DNA of 64,000 nucleotides from Pedobacter africanus (GTDB lineage: Bacteria > Bacteroidota > Bacteroidia > Sphingobacteriales > Sphingobacteriaceae). Numbering within the stretch: the stretch's first letter is position 1; every line of letters starts with the position of its first letter. The DNA is taken from assembly GCF_900176535.1 (NCBI RefSeq), contig NZ_FWXT01000004.1, positions 248,001 to 312,000 of the forward strand, in the 5' to 3' direction. The notes beneath the pieces are model-generated. The model saw only the letters and a program-made list of their open reading frames with translations. It was not told where the DNA came from and did no database searches. A program made the translations under genes and the position numbers. Below, in pieces: positions 8,847-18,432 of the stretch.

Positions 8847-9644
8847 GGGCAGGTCTTTATAAGTAATTTTTAGCTGCTGGACAGTATTGTTCCGGGTGAT
8901 GCTCATTTTCGAAGGATAGCGCTCTGCGTTGTATTCATAGCTGAAACTGAGCTGATCTGCCCCTGTGCCAGACCTGAGGTAAGAAAGGATATTGTTTGGG
9001 GCAGATGGGAGAAACCAATGCTCAGATTCGAGCGCAAATAACCAGTTGTTGCTGATGTGCGTAGCGATTCCTTTGTGATCATCGAAGGTGTATTTTACAG
9101 TGCTGGTCTGGTCCGGGTAATTCAGTATAGAAACATCGCTCAGATTTCCTGAAGAATGGTAGGTCATACTGTGTAATTTCACAGGATTATTGGTGCTGCT
9201 ATGATATTTTATTTCAGCAGGCAGATTATTGCTATTGTATTGAAACGTATAATCTCCCTGGGGAATATAACCATCCAATACATGGTCATAATTGAACAAA
9301 ACTGCCCTTTTTATGCTTTGTGCATTGTCTTTTTCATAAAATACAGTACGGTACAAAGTTCCGTTCTTAAACTTTTCCAGCTTTGAGGGCTTTTGATCCG
9401 TGGTATAGGAGATCAGTGTTTTGTTCCCGTTATTCTCCTCTATGGCGGTAAGTAAATTTGAATTTTCTTTGTATTTCAGGTTGATGATTAACCCATCGGT
9501 TTCCAGCTTTACCGGGACGTATGCTTTTTCTGGTTCTTTTTGTGGAGGGTCCTCTGTTTTCCGGACTTTGTTTTTTTTACAGGCGATGATCAGTAAGAGC
9601 ATAAAAATAGCTGAGAGACGTAAACATTGTTTTAAAGTGTTCAT
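8829..9644 (-). CDS. hypothetical lipoprotein with beta-strand repeats
   Basis: 271-residue predicted lipoprotein (lipobox MLLLIIACKK). After a charged linker (KVRKTEDPPQKEPEK) it consists of short beta-hairpin-like units with N-G/Y-N turns (FQYNSNNLPAEIKYHSS; FSYEYNAERYPSKMSI), like the YD/RHS-type strand repeats of many Bacteroidota surface lipoproteins such as DUF4595. No catalytic motif is visible. Its 3' end overlaps the aminopeptidase by 18 bases tail to tail. The 283 bases upstream, to cydA, are A/T-rich; I see no convincing promoter there. Confidence 0.7.
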   Translation of the reverse strand: MNTLKQCLRLSAIFMLLLIIACKKNKVRKTEDPPQKEPEKAYVPVKLETDGLIINLKYKENSNLLTAIEENNGNKTLISYTTDQKPSKLEKFKNGTLYRTVFYEKDNAQSIKRAVLFNYDHVLDGYIPQGDYTFQYNSNNLPAEIKYHSSTNNPVKLHSMTYHSSGNLSDVSILNYPDQTSTVKYTFDDHKGIATHISNNWLFALESEHWFLPSAPNNILSYLRSGTGADQLSFSYEYNAERYPSKMSITRNNTVQQLKITYKDLPLQPIQ

Positions 9645-9927
9645 TGTTCAGTGGTTTTATGAAAAAATCAGTTAACTATTGTAAAGCTAGACATGTTCAT
9701 CGTTATTATAAACAAAAATTTCTTTAAAAATTAATTTATATTTCTTTGAAGGAAAATATATAATTCTGTAGTTTTTTGCAGCGTTCTAGGAATGATTACA
9801 AAAAAAGCATGACCTGCTTTAAAAAATGTGAATTTTATGATCGATTTTTCCATTGAAAAGCAGTTTTTTTAAATAGATAAGGCTTACTTTTACAGCAGAA
9901 TTCTTTTAGCACATAACGTTTATTAAA

Positions 9928-11256
9928 ATGGACGATTTTTTAGCTGCCCGCCTCCAGATGGCCTTTTCCTTAGGCTTTCACATTGTTTTTGCTTGTATAG
10001 GTATGGTAATGCCTTTTTTTATGACAGTAGCGCATTTTTACTGGCTAAAAACCAGGAAGGTAGTTTACCGCGACGTAACCAAGGCCTGGAGTAAAGGAGT
10101 GGCTATTTTTTTTGCCACGGGAGCAGTGTCGGGCACGGTATTGTCGTTCGAACTCGGCCTGCTCTGGCCCAAATTTATGGAGCACGCCGGACCGATATTT
10201 GGAATGCCGTTTTCTTTAGAGGGGACGGCATTTTTTATTGAAGCGATAGCCCTTGGCTTTTACCTTTACGGTTGGAATAAGCTCAATCCCTGGTTTCACT
10301 GGGTAACGGGTGTGGTAGTTGGGATCAGTGGTCTGGCATCGGGTATTTTGGTGGTTGCAGCCAATGCCTGGATGAACAGTCCGGCCGGCTTTGATTATAT
10401 CGACGGGCAGTACCTGAATATAGATCCGGTAAAAGCGATGTTTAATGAAGCCTGGTTTTCGCAATCGCTGCACATGTGTGTGGCTGCATTTGTGTCTACA
10501 GGTTTTGCTGTTGCAGGGGTTCATGCCCTCATGATCTTAAAGGGCAAAAACATTATATTTCACAGTAAGGCTTTTAAGATAGCTGCTGTATTTGCAACTG
10601 TAGCGGCCTGCTTACAGCCCATAAGTGGTGATATTTCTGCAAAGGACGTGGCAAAAAGACAGCCTGAAAAGCTGGCGGCTATGGAGGCCCATTTTCATAC
10701 CGAGCGGAATGCTCCCCTGATCATTGGCGGTATACCTGATACGGCAGCCCGTAAAGTAGATTATGCCATCAGGATTCCCGGTTTGTTGAGCCTTATGGCC
10801 ACCGGTGATTTTAATGGAGAGGTAAAAGGCTTGGACCAGGTGCCTCAAGATGAACAGCCCCCGGTTGCTGTTACCCATTACGCCTTCCAGATTATGGTGG
10901 GGCTGGGAATGGCCATGGTATTGCTGGCCATTTTATATTTCATCGCCTTGTGGAAGCAAAAGCATTGGCTGAACAGCAAATGGTTGCTGAAGTTGTTTGT
11001 TGTAGCCACTCCAATGGGTTTTATAGCGCTGGAGGCCGGTTGGACGGTAACTGAGGTTGGACGACAGCCCTGGATCATCAGGGGGGTGATGCGAACGGCA
11101 GATGCGGTTACCCCGATGCCGGGCATAGCGTATTCTTTTTATTTGTTTACTGCTGTTTACATTTCCCTTTCAATTATTGTAAGCCTGTTGCTCCACCGGC
11201 AGATCAGTATGGTGGGTAAACTATACGATTCAACTTCAGATCAATCTAAAAGCTAG
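9928..11256 (+). CDS. cydA: cytochrome bd ubiquinol oxidase subunit I
   Basis: 442-residue integral membrane subunit that oxidises quinol and carries haems b558, b595 and d for high-affinity oxygen reduction. The N-terminus (RLQMAFSLGFHIVFACIGM) holds the first haem-ligand His. The GRQPW motif (EVGRQPWIIRGVMRT) is present, as is the His-containing QSLHMCVAAF helix. At 442 residues it lacks the extended Q-loop of E. coli CydA, so it is the short-loop form usual in Bacteroidota. cydB starts 3 bases after the stop. Confidence 0.96.
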   Translation: MDDFLAARLQMAFSLGFHIVFACIGMVMPFFMTVAHFYWLKTRKVVYRDVTKAWSKGVAIFFATGAVSGTVLSFELGLLWPKFMEHAGPIFGMPFSLEGTAFFIEAIALGFYLYGWNKLNPWFHWVTGVVVGISGLASGILVVAANAWMNSPAGFDYIDGQYLNIDPVKAMFNEAWFSQSLHMCVAAFVSTGFAVAGVHALMILKGKNIIFHSKAFKIAAVFATVAACLQPISGDISAKDVAKRQPEKLAAMEAHFHTERNAPLIIGGIPDTAARKVDYAIRIPGLLSLMATGDFNGEVKGLDQVPQDEQPPVAVTHYAFQIMVGLGMAMVLLAILYFIALWKQKHWLNSKWLLKLFVVATPMGFIALEAGWTVTEVGRQPWIIRGVMRTADAVTPMPGIAYSFYLFTAVYISLSIIVSLLLHRQISMVGKLYDSTSDQSKS

Positions 11257-11259
11257 TTT

Positions 11260-12279
11260 ATGATATACGTAGTTATTGTTTTTCTATGGACAGCCATTTT
11301 GTTGTATATTCTGCTTGGCGGAGCCGATTTTGGTGCGGGTATTATAGAGTTGATGACGGCCAAAACCAATAAGGCCAAAACACGGAAAACCATGTATAAG
11401 GCCATCGGTCCTATATGGGAGGCCAACCACATGTGGCTGATCATTGCCATTGTAATTTTGTTTGTGGGCTTCCCTAAAATATATACCACCATTTCTGTTT
11501 ACCTGCACATTCCATTGGTTTGTATGCTGCTGGGGATCATTGCCAGGGGGACGGCATTTGTATTCAGGAATTATGATGCGGTGAAAGACGACATGCAAAA
11601 GATCTATACCCCCATATTTGTGTATTCGAGCTTAATTACACCATTTTTTCTTGGGATTATTGCCGCCAGTTCTGTATCCGGACAAATAGACCCGGAGGCG
11701 GGGGATTTTCTATCAGCTTATGTTTTTAGCTGGCTAAACTGGTTTTCGGTAGCGGTGGGCGTTTTTACGGTCAGTATTTGTGGCTTCCTTGCCACGATCT
11801 TTATTATCGGGCAAACCGACAATGACGGGGACAGGCAGCATTTTATTGGAAAAGCCACCAGAACTATTTTTATTGTAATGTTTTGCGGTGCCCTGGTTTT
11901 TCTGGCAGCCTATATGGAACATATACCTTTGGCCTCATGGATTTTTGGAGATGCACCCGGGCTTATTGCCATCATCGCTGCGAGTATTTCATTGGTCATT
12001 ATGTTTTTCGCTTTAAAAAGAAATAAGCCAATCTTATTGCGTTTATTGGCAGGGTTCCAGGTGACGATGATCCTTTTTGCTGCCACCTATACCCATTTTC
12101 CTGATATTGTATTGTTAAAAAACGGCGGAAACCTCTCTTTGCTTACCCATCAGGGCCAGTTTAAAGCCATAGAATCATTGGGGTATGCCCTGCTGATCGG
12201 TAGTTTGTTTATTTTGCCGGCCCTGGTTTACCTGATCTATATCTTTCAGAAAAGAAAAGAAGAGCCTGCCGGGCACTGA
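11260..12279 (+). CDS. cydB: cytochrome bd ubiquinol oxidase subunit II
   Basis: 339-residue polytopic subunit that pairs with CydA in the inner membrane. The N-terminal LLGGADFGAGIIEL motif and the following IGPIWEANHMWLI segment are the family signatures. Length is normal. It starts 3 bases after cydA, so the two form one operon. No cydX-like small ORF is evident in the 179 bases that follow. Confidence 0.96.
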   Translation: MIYVVIVFLWTAILLYILLGGADFGAGIIELMTAKTNKAKTRKTMYKAIGPIWEANHMWLIIAIVILFVGFPKIYTTISVYLHIPLVCMLLGIIARGTAFVFRNYDAVKDDMQKIYTPIFVYSSLITPFFLGIIAASSVSGQIDPEAGDFLSAYVFSWLNWFSVAVGVFTVSICGFLATIFIIGQTDNDGDRQHFIGKATRTIFIVMFCGALVFLAAYMEHIPLASWIFGDAPGLIAIIAASISLVIMFFALKRNKPILLRLLAGFQVTMILFAATYTHFPDIVLLKNGGNLSLLTHQGQFKAIESLGYALLIGSLFILPALVYLIYIFQKRKEEPAGH

Positions 12280-12458
12280 TTTTCGGATATGGTTTGTAAC
12301 AAAAGTAGATACGAATAGTTAAAAGCATAGATTTTGTGCTTAATTCGTAGGCTTTTTATAGTGCGGGTTAAATTATGGGCTGATTGTGTCATTCCAGATT
12401 AAACCTAAGTACTTTTAAGAAGTCTTAACCTTAAATGTTGCAAAAAAAGATACCAGAT

Positions 12459-13394
12459 ATGAAACAAGGATTGATCAGGCCGATATTAAATACGCTACTG
12501 CTTAGCTGCTTTTGCCTTGCTGCAAATGCACAGAAAGTGACCGAACTGCAGGAGGTGAGCATCCAGGCCCCACATACAGTTAAAATTGACGGAAAGAATT
12601 TCGAGTGGACAGCGTCCGATTTCTCTGTTAACAAGCGGACAAACATTTCCTATATTCTGAGTAACGACGATAAGAACCTTTACCTGGTGATCAAATCGAC
12701 AGATGTACTCAACAACAATAAAATCATGGCGGGGGGGATTACCTTTTCAGTAAACCCGGACGGTAAGAAAAAAGAAAAAGAGAGTATTACATTGACTTAT
12801 CCGATCATTCACAGGTCGGCTATGCGAGGCGGGCCCGGTGGTGGAGGAAGAGCGCAGTTCAGGGCTATGGGAATGGCAATGGGGGCCGGTGGCGGGCAAC
12901 CAAACACCAAGCTGAGAGATTCTATAATGGCCTCCATGCAAAAAACTCAGCTTGGCCAGGCAAAGGAGATTAAAATAAGAGGTTTTAAAAATACCACGGA
13001 TACCCTGGTTTCTATTTATAACGAATTTGGCATCAAAGCATTTGCGAATATCGAAAAAGACAATTCCTTCTTTTATGAAGTAGCCATCCCTTTGGAAGCT
13101 TTAGGCATTTCTACAGAAGCACCCAAGGAATTTGCTTATAACATTAAAATCAATGGTTTGCAGATGAATGGTTTTGATGGCGGCGGCGGTGGCCGTGGCG
13201 GCTTTGAAGGCGGTGGCGGCGGCGGAACTGTTGTTGTCACTGGTGGCGGTGGCGGTGGCGGAGGCGGCGGTCGAGGCGGATTTGGTGGCGGCGGCGGTGG
13301 TGGTCGCGGTGGATTTGGTGGTGGAGGTTTCAATTTCCAGGAACTGATGAGCCCGACGGACTTCTGGGGAAAATATACTTTAAGCAAAAAATAA
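12459..13394 (+). CDS. secreted Gly-rich protein with CBM9-like domain
   Basis: 311-residue secreted protein. The Met at 12459 is preferred to the one at 12435 because it starts a compact signal peptide (MKQGLIRPILNTLLLSCFCLAANAQ). Residues about 35-215 contain strands typical of a CBM9/DOMON-like beta-sandwich (VKIDGKNFEWTASDF, NLYLVIKSTD, FFYEVAIPLEALGI), broken by a Gly/Met-rich insert. Residues about 235-295 are almost pure Gly with Arg-Gly-Gly-Phe repeats, then a short folded tail ends in FWGKYTLSKK. The G-rich run is encoded by ggc/ggt/gga repeats. The downstream beta-barrel protein also ends Gly/Arg-rich. Function unknown. Confidence 0.7.
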   Translation: MKQGLIRPILNTLLLSCFCLAANAQKVTELQEVSIQAPHTVKIDGKNFEWTASDFSVNKRTNISYILSNDDKNLYLVIKSTDVLNNNKIMAGGITFSVNPDGKKKEKESITLTYPIIHRSAMRGGPGGGGRAQFRAMGMAMGAGGGQPNTKLRDSIMASMQKTQLGQAKEIKIRGFKNTTDTLVSIYNEFGIKAFANIEKDNSFFYEVAIPLEALGISTEAPKEFAYNIKINGLQMNGFDGGGGGRGGFEGGGGGGTVVVTGGGGGGGGGGRGGFGGGGGGGRGGFGGGGFNFQELMSPTDFWGKYTLSKK

Positions 13395-13551
13395 TCTCAA
13401 ATACAATAGACAGTTGTTGCCGGCAGGGACTCATACGCTTTAACACAACACACAAACTTATATACACCCACACACATAAATGAAATCTTTGAACCAGGTT
13501 AACGCTGTACAACTGTACGCCAGTCCCCCACATGCACATTACTTTAATTTA

Positions 13552-16302
13552 ATGATGCGCCTAAGTATTCCCTTTTTCTTCCTCTTGTTTAGTGCTGTAC
13601 AGCTTTTTGCTCAGGACAAGCCTAAAACACAGGATCCTCCACCACCGCTTCCAACGCGTGAGATCAGTGGTATTGTAAAGGACAGTACAGACCTTGGCGT
13701 AATTGGTGCCACGGTGAGCTTAACGTCCGATAAGGACACCTTAAAAACGAGTACAAACTCAGACGGGATATTCATCTTTAAAAATGTAAAATCGGCTACC
13801 TATACTCTTGTGATACAGAGTATAGGGTATGAGAAATCAAAGGCGATGCGCTTTAAGCAAAACGACATGGTCCCGAGAATTGTGATGGACCCCATTTATC
13901 TGAAGGAACAAAAAAATACCTTAAATGAGGTTGTAATTGAAGGGACACCATCGATTACCTATAAAACGGATACCGTAGAATACAAAGCCAGCGATTATGT
14001 GGTCCGAAAAAATGCTACGGTTGATGAGCTGTTAAAGAAGATGGAAGGCATGGAGGTGGGTACCGACGGAAGTTTGGTGCACCAGGGAGAAACAGTTGCC
14101 AAGGCCAAGCTGAATGGTAAGGAATATCTTGGGGGCGACATTGCCAATGCCATAAAAAATCTTCCTGCAGAGATTGTGGATAAGATCCAGATTGTAGACG
14201 ATTATGGCGACCAGGCGGCACGTACGGGCGTAAAGGATGGTGACCCTCAAAAAATATTGAACATCACGACAAGGACGGATAAGTCTGTTGGTAACATGCT
14301 GAACATGAACGCTGCCGGGGGCAGTAATGAAAGAAAGGAAGCGGGGTTGTTTGGTACCCGGATTAACGGCAACCAGCAGATGGGGATAAATGGCAATTAC
14401 AGGGATGTGATTAACCTGAATTCGCTCAGTGGCTCTACGGAAACTATGGGCGCCAATTTCAGTTTGCGCGACAAGATTAAAAATAAAATAGAGTATAACG
14501 TTAATTATCGTTTCAACAACTCTAACAGCGACAATATAAATAAAACGGAATCGCTTGTAAATACCAATGGCGGGCCGTTGTTCAGTACGAACAACAGCAA
14601 CAGGTTACAAAAATCGAGAGATCATGAATTTAAGCTGGAGTTTGAGGTGGACCTGGACTCAAACGACTACCTGAAAGTGGTTCCCAGTTTTAAGTACAAT
14701 TCTTCAAATAATACCAGTAGTTCAGAGGTTTTTCAGAGAAATGAGGACATCAGTCAGGGACAAAATCAAGACCGGAGCATCAGTAACTCAAACTCGAGAA
14801 CTGCGCCAGAATTGGGGATTTCTGCTTTTTATCAGCATACGTTTAAGAAATACAGAAGAAATTTCTCTTCTCAGATCGATTTAAACAGGAACAACCAGGA
14901 TCAGGACCAGGAGCAATATCAAAGAACCAGGGCCTATCTTACGGCCGGAGAAGAAGAGGACATCACCAACCGGATTATTGCCAGGAAAAACCTGCGTAAC
15001 AATTACAGGGGAAGTTTAACTTATGTGGAGCCCCTGGGCCTGAATACGCAGTTTGAGGTAAATGCCCAGGTAAATTACAACGGTTATAAAAATGATGCGA
15101 CCACCAGGGATATTCTTGATTCAGGGTTTTCGGGTGTTATTGACTCCCTGAGCAATATTTACGATTATTCGTTTACCCAGGGCCGGGTAGCGCTGAACTT
15201 TAGGTATGGTATGGCCAGTACCTCAAAAGTGCGGTTCTCTGTAGGTTTAACCGGTGTACCTGCATTGTTGTCGGGTACAAAAGTGAGCCTGGGTACTTCG
15301 ACCAATCGCAGCAGTTTTAACCTGATCCCGATCGCCAGGTTTGAGTACCGCTGGACGAGACAGCAAAAGTTGTCGTTCAATTATTCGGGAAATGCAGTAG
15401 AGCCGACTTTTGACCAGATTCAGCCAGTGCGGGATGTGACCAACCAGAAAAATCCGGTAGTAGGTAACCCGAACCTGGCGGCGACTTTTGTACATACACT
15501 GAGAACCGATTACAACAATTATATCGCGAATTCCAAACTCAATATTTCGTTTAACGGAAACGGGTCATATACCAAAAATGCAGTAATCAGGAATGTGGTT
15601 GAGATTGCGGATCCGGATATCCCAGGAGCGAAAATTAACGAAACGCGTTTCATAAATGTTAGCGGTGTTTACCGTATAACCGGAAATTACAACGTCAGTA
15701 AACAAATCAGCAACAGGAAGTACAGTCTGAACCTGAATGGCACGATGAACTACAGCCACAATTTAAACATGCGTGACGGCTTGCTGAATACTGCGGACAT
15801 TACTTCCATAAACCAGCGTTTTGGTCCGAAGATCAATCCTACAGACTGGCTTGAAGTGAATGCCGATCTGGGTTACAGATACGATAAAACGGTTAACAGC
15901 CTGTCGAGTTTCAGGAACACGAGCAACAGTACGTTCTCTATTAACCTGGATGGGCGCCTATACCTGTGGGAGAACTGGATGCTGGCCTATAATGGCAGTA
16001 AACAGTTTATCAGCGGTATTCAGGGAAATACGAACAACAGTCCTTTGATCATCAATGCGAGCCTGGAACGCCAGCTTTTTAACCGCAGGGGACAAATCAC
16101 ATTCCAGGCCTTTGACGTACTGAACCAGAATAATTTTATCAATAACCAGTTGAATGACGATGGTGGTTATACCAATACGTTCGTAAATAGCACCAGCAGG
16201 TACTTTATGGTCAAATTGAGCATGAGGCTACAAAAATGGTCTGGTGCCCAGGGCCGTGGCGGCAGAGGTATTATGCGCAGGGGAGACGGCAGCTTTATGT
16301 AA
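13552..16302 (+). CDS. outer membrane beta-barrel protein, TonB-receptor-like, with CarboxypepD_reg domain
   Basis: About 916 residues. The frame opens at 13480, but the paired Mets at 13552/13555 start a normal signal peptide (MRLSIPFFFLLFSAVQLFAQ). An N-terminal carboxypeptidase-regulatory-like domain (ISGIVKDSTDLGVIGATVSL...SIGYEKSK) is followed by a plug-like region (VVIEGTPSITYKTDTVEYKASDY) and a long Asn/Ser/Arg-rich outer-membrane beta-barrel. This is the layout of the OMP_b-brl_3 class rather than SusC: there is no SusC plug signature and no SusD follows. The tail is Gly/Arg-rich. It could be a peptide or metal-complex receptor; the substrate is unknown. Confidence 0.82.
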   Translation: MMRLSIPFFFLLFSAVQLFAQDKPKTQDPPPPLPTREISGIVKDSTDLGVIGATVSLTSDKDTLKTSTNSDGIFIFKNVKSATYTLVIQSIGYEKSKAMRFKQNDMVPRIVMDPIYLKEQKNTLNEVVIEGTPSITYKTDTVEYKASDYVVRKNATVDELLKKMEGMEVGTDGSLVHQGETVAKAKLNGKEYLGGDIANAIKNLPAEIVDKIQIVDDYGDQAARTGVKDGDPQKILNITTRTDKSVGNMLNMNAAGGSNERKEAGLFGTRINGNQQMGINGNYRDVINLNSLSGSTETMGANFSLRDKIKNKIEYNVNYRFNNSNSDNINKTESLVNTNGGPLFSTNNSNRLQKSRDHEFKLEFEVDLDSNDYLKVVPSFKYNSSNNTSSSEVFQRNEDISQGQNQDRSISNSNSRTAPELGISAFYQHTFKKYRRNFSSQIDLNRNNQDQDQEQYQRTRAYLTAGEEEDITNRIIARKNLRNNYRGSLTYVEPLGLNTQFEVNAQVNYNGYKNDATTRDILDSGFSGVIDSLSNIYDYSFTQGRVALNFRYGMASTSKVRFSVGLTGVPALLSGTKVSLGTSTNRSSFNLIPIARFEYRWTRQQKLSFNYSGNAVEPTFDQIQPVRDVTNQKNPVVGNPNLAATFVHTLRTDYNNYIANSKLNISFNGNGSYTKNAVIRNVVEIADPDIPGAKINETRFINVSGVYRITGNYNVSKQISNRKYSLNLNGTMNYSHNLNMRDGLLNTADITSINQRFGPKINPTDWLEVNADLGYRYDKTVNSLSSFRNTSNSTFSINLDGRLYLWENWMLAYNGSKQFISGIQGNTNNSPLIINASLERQLFNRRGQITFQAFDVLNQNNFINNQLNDDGGYTNTFVNSTSRYFMVKLSMRLQKWSGAQGRGGRGIMRRGDGSFM

Positions 16303-16333
16303 CAACTAAAGATTTATTGTACAAATACAAAGG

Positions 16334-16365
16334 GCCGGTGGGAGATATCCTTCACCGGCTTTTTT
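16334..16365 (+). terminator. intrinsic terminator after the beta-barrel gene
   Basis: GCCGGTG (16334-16340) pairs with CACCGGC (16353-16359); GGA/TCC pairing in the loop extends the stem, and six T follow at once. It lies 32 bases after the stop and separates this gene from the first sigma-factor gene. Confidence 0.88.
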
Positions 16366-16477
16366 ATGGTAAAGGAAAATTTACAGAGATGCTGAGGAAT
16401 TAAAAATATTTATTTAACATTGAAAATATTTTAAAGTTCTTAAATATAGGACCGGCAAGTACCCAGGGGAATTAAAC

Positions 16478-17071
16478 ATGGCATTAAAGAGCGCAAACGA
16501 CGAGCAATTGCTGTTAAAGCAGGTTGCTGAAGGCAATGAACAGGCCTTTGCCGCTTTTTTTTACCAATATCTGCCCATTTTACAGCCTTTTGCATTAAAA
16601 TTTACCAAATCGGCCGATGCTGCGGAGGAGATCATTCAGGATACTTTCTTAAGGGTATGGTTAAACAGGGAGAAACTGGAAACTGTAGAAAATGTAAAAG
16701 CCTGGCTGTATAAATATGCCTCGAATGAGTGCTTAAATTACTTGCGCAAGCAGCTTAAACAGGCAAAAGCAATTGACGGCTTCGGCGTTGAGCATCCGCA
16801 GCAAAGCAACAGCACTACAGATGCGATTGACCTGAATGATGTGAATTCCCTGGTTAAGGAGGCAGTTGCCAGGTTGCCGGTACAGCGCAAAAAGATTTAC
16901 CAGATGAGCCGTACTGATGGCATGAGTATTCCAGAAATTGCCGCTGTGCTTGAAATATCACCTAATACAGTTAAAAATGCCCTGGTGATCTCGCTTAAAA
17001 CCATAAGGGAACATTTACAAAAGCATGGAGTGGCACTTTCTGTGCTCGCTTACATTTCCTTGATCAAATAA
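16478..17071 (+). CDS. ECF RNA polymerase sigma factor, locus 1
   Basis: 197-residue FecI-type sigma-70 family factor. Region 2 spans about residues 20-90 (FALKFTKSADAAEEIIQDTFLRVW). Region 4 is C-terminal: LPVQRKKIYQMSRTDGMSIPEIAAVLEISPNTVKNAL, a helix-turn-helix for -35 recognition. A FecR-type anti-sigma gene follows 57 bases later, then an STN-bearing SusC, so it should direct transcription of this import locus when FecR relays a signal. The C-terminus has the short hydrophobic tail seen in many Bacteroidota ECF factors of this class. Confidence 0.93.
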   Translation: MALKSANDEQLLLKQVAEGNEQAFAAFFYQYLPILQPFALKFTKSADAAEEIIQDTFLRVWLNREKLETVENVKAWLYKYASNECLNYLRKQLKQAKAIDGFGVEHPQQSNSTTDAIDLNDVNSLVKEAVARLPVQRKKIYQMSRTDGMSIPEIAAVLEISPNTVKNALVISLKTIREHLQKHGVALSVLAYISLIK

Positions 17072-17128
17072 TTTTTTTGTAGCCGATAGTCCTTTGTGCG
17101 GTTTGCGGTTTCTTAGTATCAGAATCTT

Positions 17129-18310
17129 ATGAAAGAAAGCGTAAATTACTTACTACTCAGGTTTGAAGAAGGGACACTTAGCGGGGCAGAAACCGAGGAG
17201 TTGATGGGATTATTGGAGCGGGATGAGACTGAGATCAGCGATGCCATTGCAGCGATGATTGCGGCTCAATCGCCTGCTACAGTTGAGCCAGAGCGATGGG
17301 CTCCGGTACTGGAAAAAATCCTTTCTGTTGACAGAAAAGCCCCTCAGCGCAGATTGTTGATGCCATTATTCAGATGGGCTGCCGCTGCGGTAATACTAAT
17401 TACTTTAAGTGTAGGGGGCTGGCTGTATTTTTCGGGAGGGCCGGATAGAGGTTCGGATAAAGCCCGTTATGCCAATGATGTTCCGCCGGGAGGTAATGAT
17501 GCGATCCTTACCCTGGCCGATGGCTCAGAGATTTCTTTAACTGATGCCGGAAGGGGTAAGTTGTTGGAAACGGCAGGTGTGAGTATAGTTAAGCTGGCAG
17601 ACGGCCAGCTGGTGTATACTGCAAATGCCGAGCCGGAAAACACCGCTACGCCCACTTACAATACCATTACTACGCCTCGTGGAGGGCAATATCAGGTTAA
17701 TTTACCTGACGGTAGTAAGGTATGGCTTAATGCTGCATCTTCGATAAAGTTCCCAACCAGTTTTGCACAACAAAAAGAGCGTAGGATTGAGCTTAGCGGT
17801 GAAGCTTATTTTGAAGTGGCGAAGAATAAAAAACAACCGTTTAAGGTGCTTACTTCATCAGCTGAAAAGGACAGGAACCAGGAAATCGAGGTCTTGGGCA
17901 CACATTTTAATGTGAATGCCTACAATGATGAACCTGAAACCAAAAGTACATTGCTTGAAGGAAGTGTAAGGGTGTCTGTACCTGTATCTGGTGCTGTGGT
18001 ACAGCTTGTTCCGGGGCAGCAGTCGGTCATGAAAAATGGTCTTTTACAAACGGTTAATGTAGATACAGAAGAGGCTGTGGCCTGGAAGAATGGTAACTTT
18101 ATATTTGCCGGCGAAGGCATCGAAAGTATCATGCGTAAGATTTCGAGGTGGTACAATGTGGAAGTGGTTTACCAGGGCAAAATTCAGCCCAATAATTACA
18201 TAGGTACTGTATCCCGCTTCAGCGATGTATCTGAGGTGCTGGGCATATTGGAACTGACAAAGGCCGTACACTTTAAAATTGAAGGAAGGAGGATTACAGT
18301 TATGCCCTAA
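17129..18310 (+). CDS. FecR family anti-sigma regulator, locus 1
   Basis: 393-residue inner-membrane anti-sigma factor. The cytoplasmic N-terminal 80 residues (sigma binding) are followed by one transmembrane helix (AAAVILITLSVGGWLYF) and the periplasmic FecR domain with its signatures TTPRGGQYQVNLPDGSKVWLNA, ELSGEAYFEVAK and LGTHFNVNAYNDE. The C-terminal 80 residues (FAGEGIESIMRKISRWYNVEVVY...) are the STN-like/DUF4974 domain expected to contact the STN domain of the receptor. It sits between its sigma factor and susC; the downstream gap holds a predicted antisense RNA. Confidence 0.94.
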   Translation: MKESVNYLLLRFEEGTLSGAETEELMGLLERDETEISDAIAAMIAAQSPATVEPERWAPVLEKILSVDRKAPQRRLLMPLFRWAAAAVILITLSVGGWLYFSGGPDRGSDKARYANDVPPGGNDAILTLADGSEISLTDAGRGKLLETAGVSIVKLADGQLVYTANAEPENTATPTYNTITTPRGGQYQVNLPDGSKVWLNAASSIKFPTSFAQQKERRIELSGEAYFEVAKNKKQPFKVLTSSAEKDRNQEIEVLGTHFNVNAYNDEPETKSTLLEGSVRVSVPVSGAVVQLVPGQQSVMKNGLLQTVNVDTEEAVAWKNGNFIFAGEGIESIMRKISRWYNVEVVYQGKIQPNNYIGTVSRFSDVSEVLGILELTKAVHFKIEGRRITVMP

Positions 18311-18336
18311 AATCTACTAAACGCCTCCTGTAATCC

Positions 18337-18371
18337 AAAAAAAAGCCAGACCCGACTGCCATCGGAATCTG
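18337..18371 (-). terminator. minus-strand intrinsic terminator in the fecR-susC gap, locus 1
   Basis: Read on the minus strand, CAGATTCCGA and TCGGGTCTG form a 9-bp stem (one T bulge, one G-T pair) around TGGCAG, followed by GC and eight T (A-run at 18337-18344). The plus strand has no T-run after the stem, so the signal ends leftward transcription. No minus-strand gene lies to the right. Confidence 0.72.
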
Positions 18372-18428
18372 ACATGCGGTTTGGATTACTCAATAATTTG
18401 CAGAAACAGTTTATCAACAAACCAAACC
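18337..18428 (-). ncRNA. predicted antisense RNA over the susC leader, locus 1
   Basis: Predicted from a minus-strand -7 box at 18440-18433 (TACATTTG) and the terminator ending at 18337, giving about 92 nt. It would be complementary to most of the fecR-susC untranslated region. In the sense transcript this region is closed by a perfect 10-bp stem, GTAATCCAAA (18330-18339) with TTTGGATTAC (18380-18389), around the inner hairpin. The same arrangement recurs in loci 2 and 3. DonS-like cis-antisense RNAs at PULs in Bacteroides are the known precedent. No -33 element is seen at this copy, and expression is not shown. Confidence 0.5.
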
Positions 18429-18432
18429 AAAA

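Noticed and set aside
9800..9820. AAAGCA/TGCTTT stem with a T-run on the minus strand before cydA
   Set aside because: Only a 6-bp A/T-rich stem in an A/T-rich gap, with no minus-strand gene ending there; could be chance.
13180..13330. Short direct repeats that might suggest a CRISPR or tandem repeat element
   Set aside because: They are simple ggn codon repeats in a coding frame, with no unique spacers.
13136..13387. Proline-rich minus-strand open frame
   Set aside because: It is only the reverse of the polyglycine coding repeat (ccn codons).
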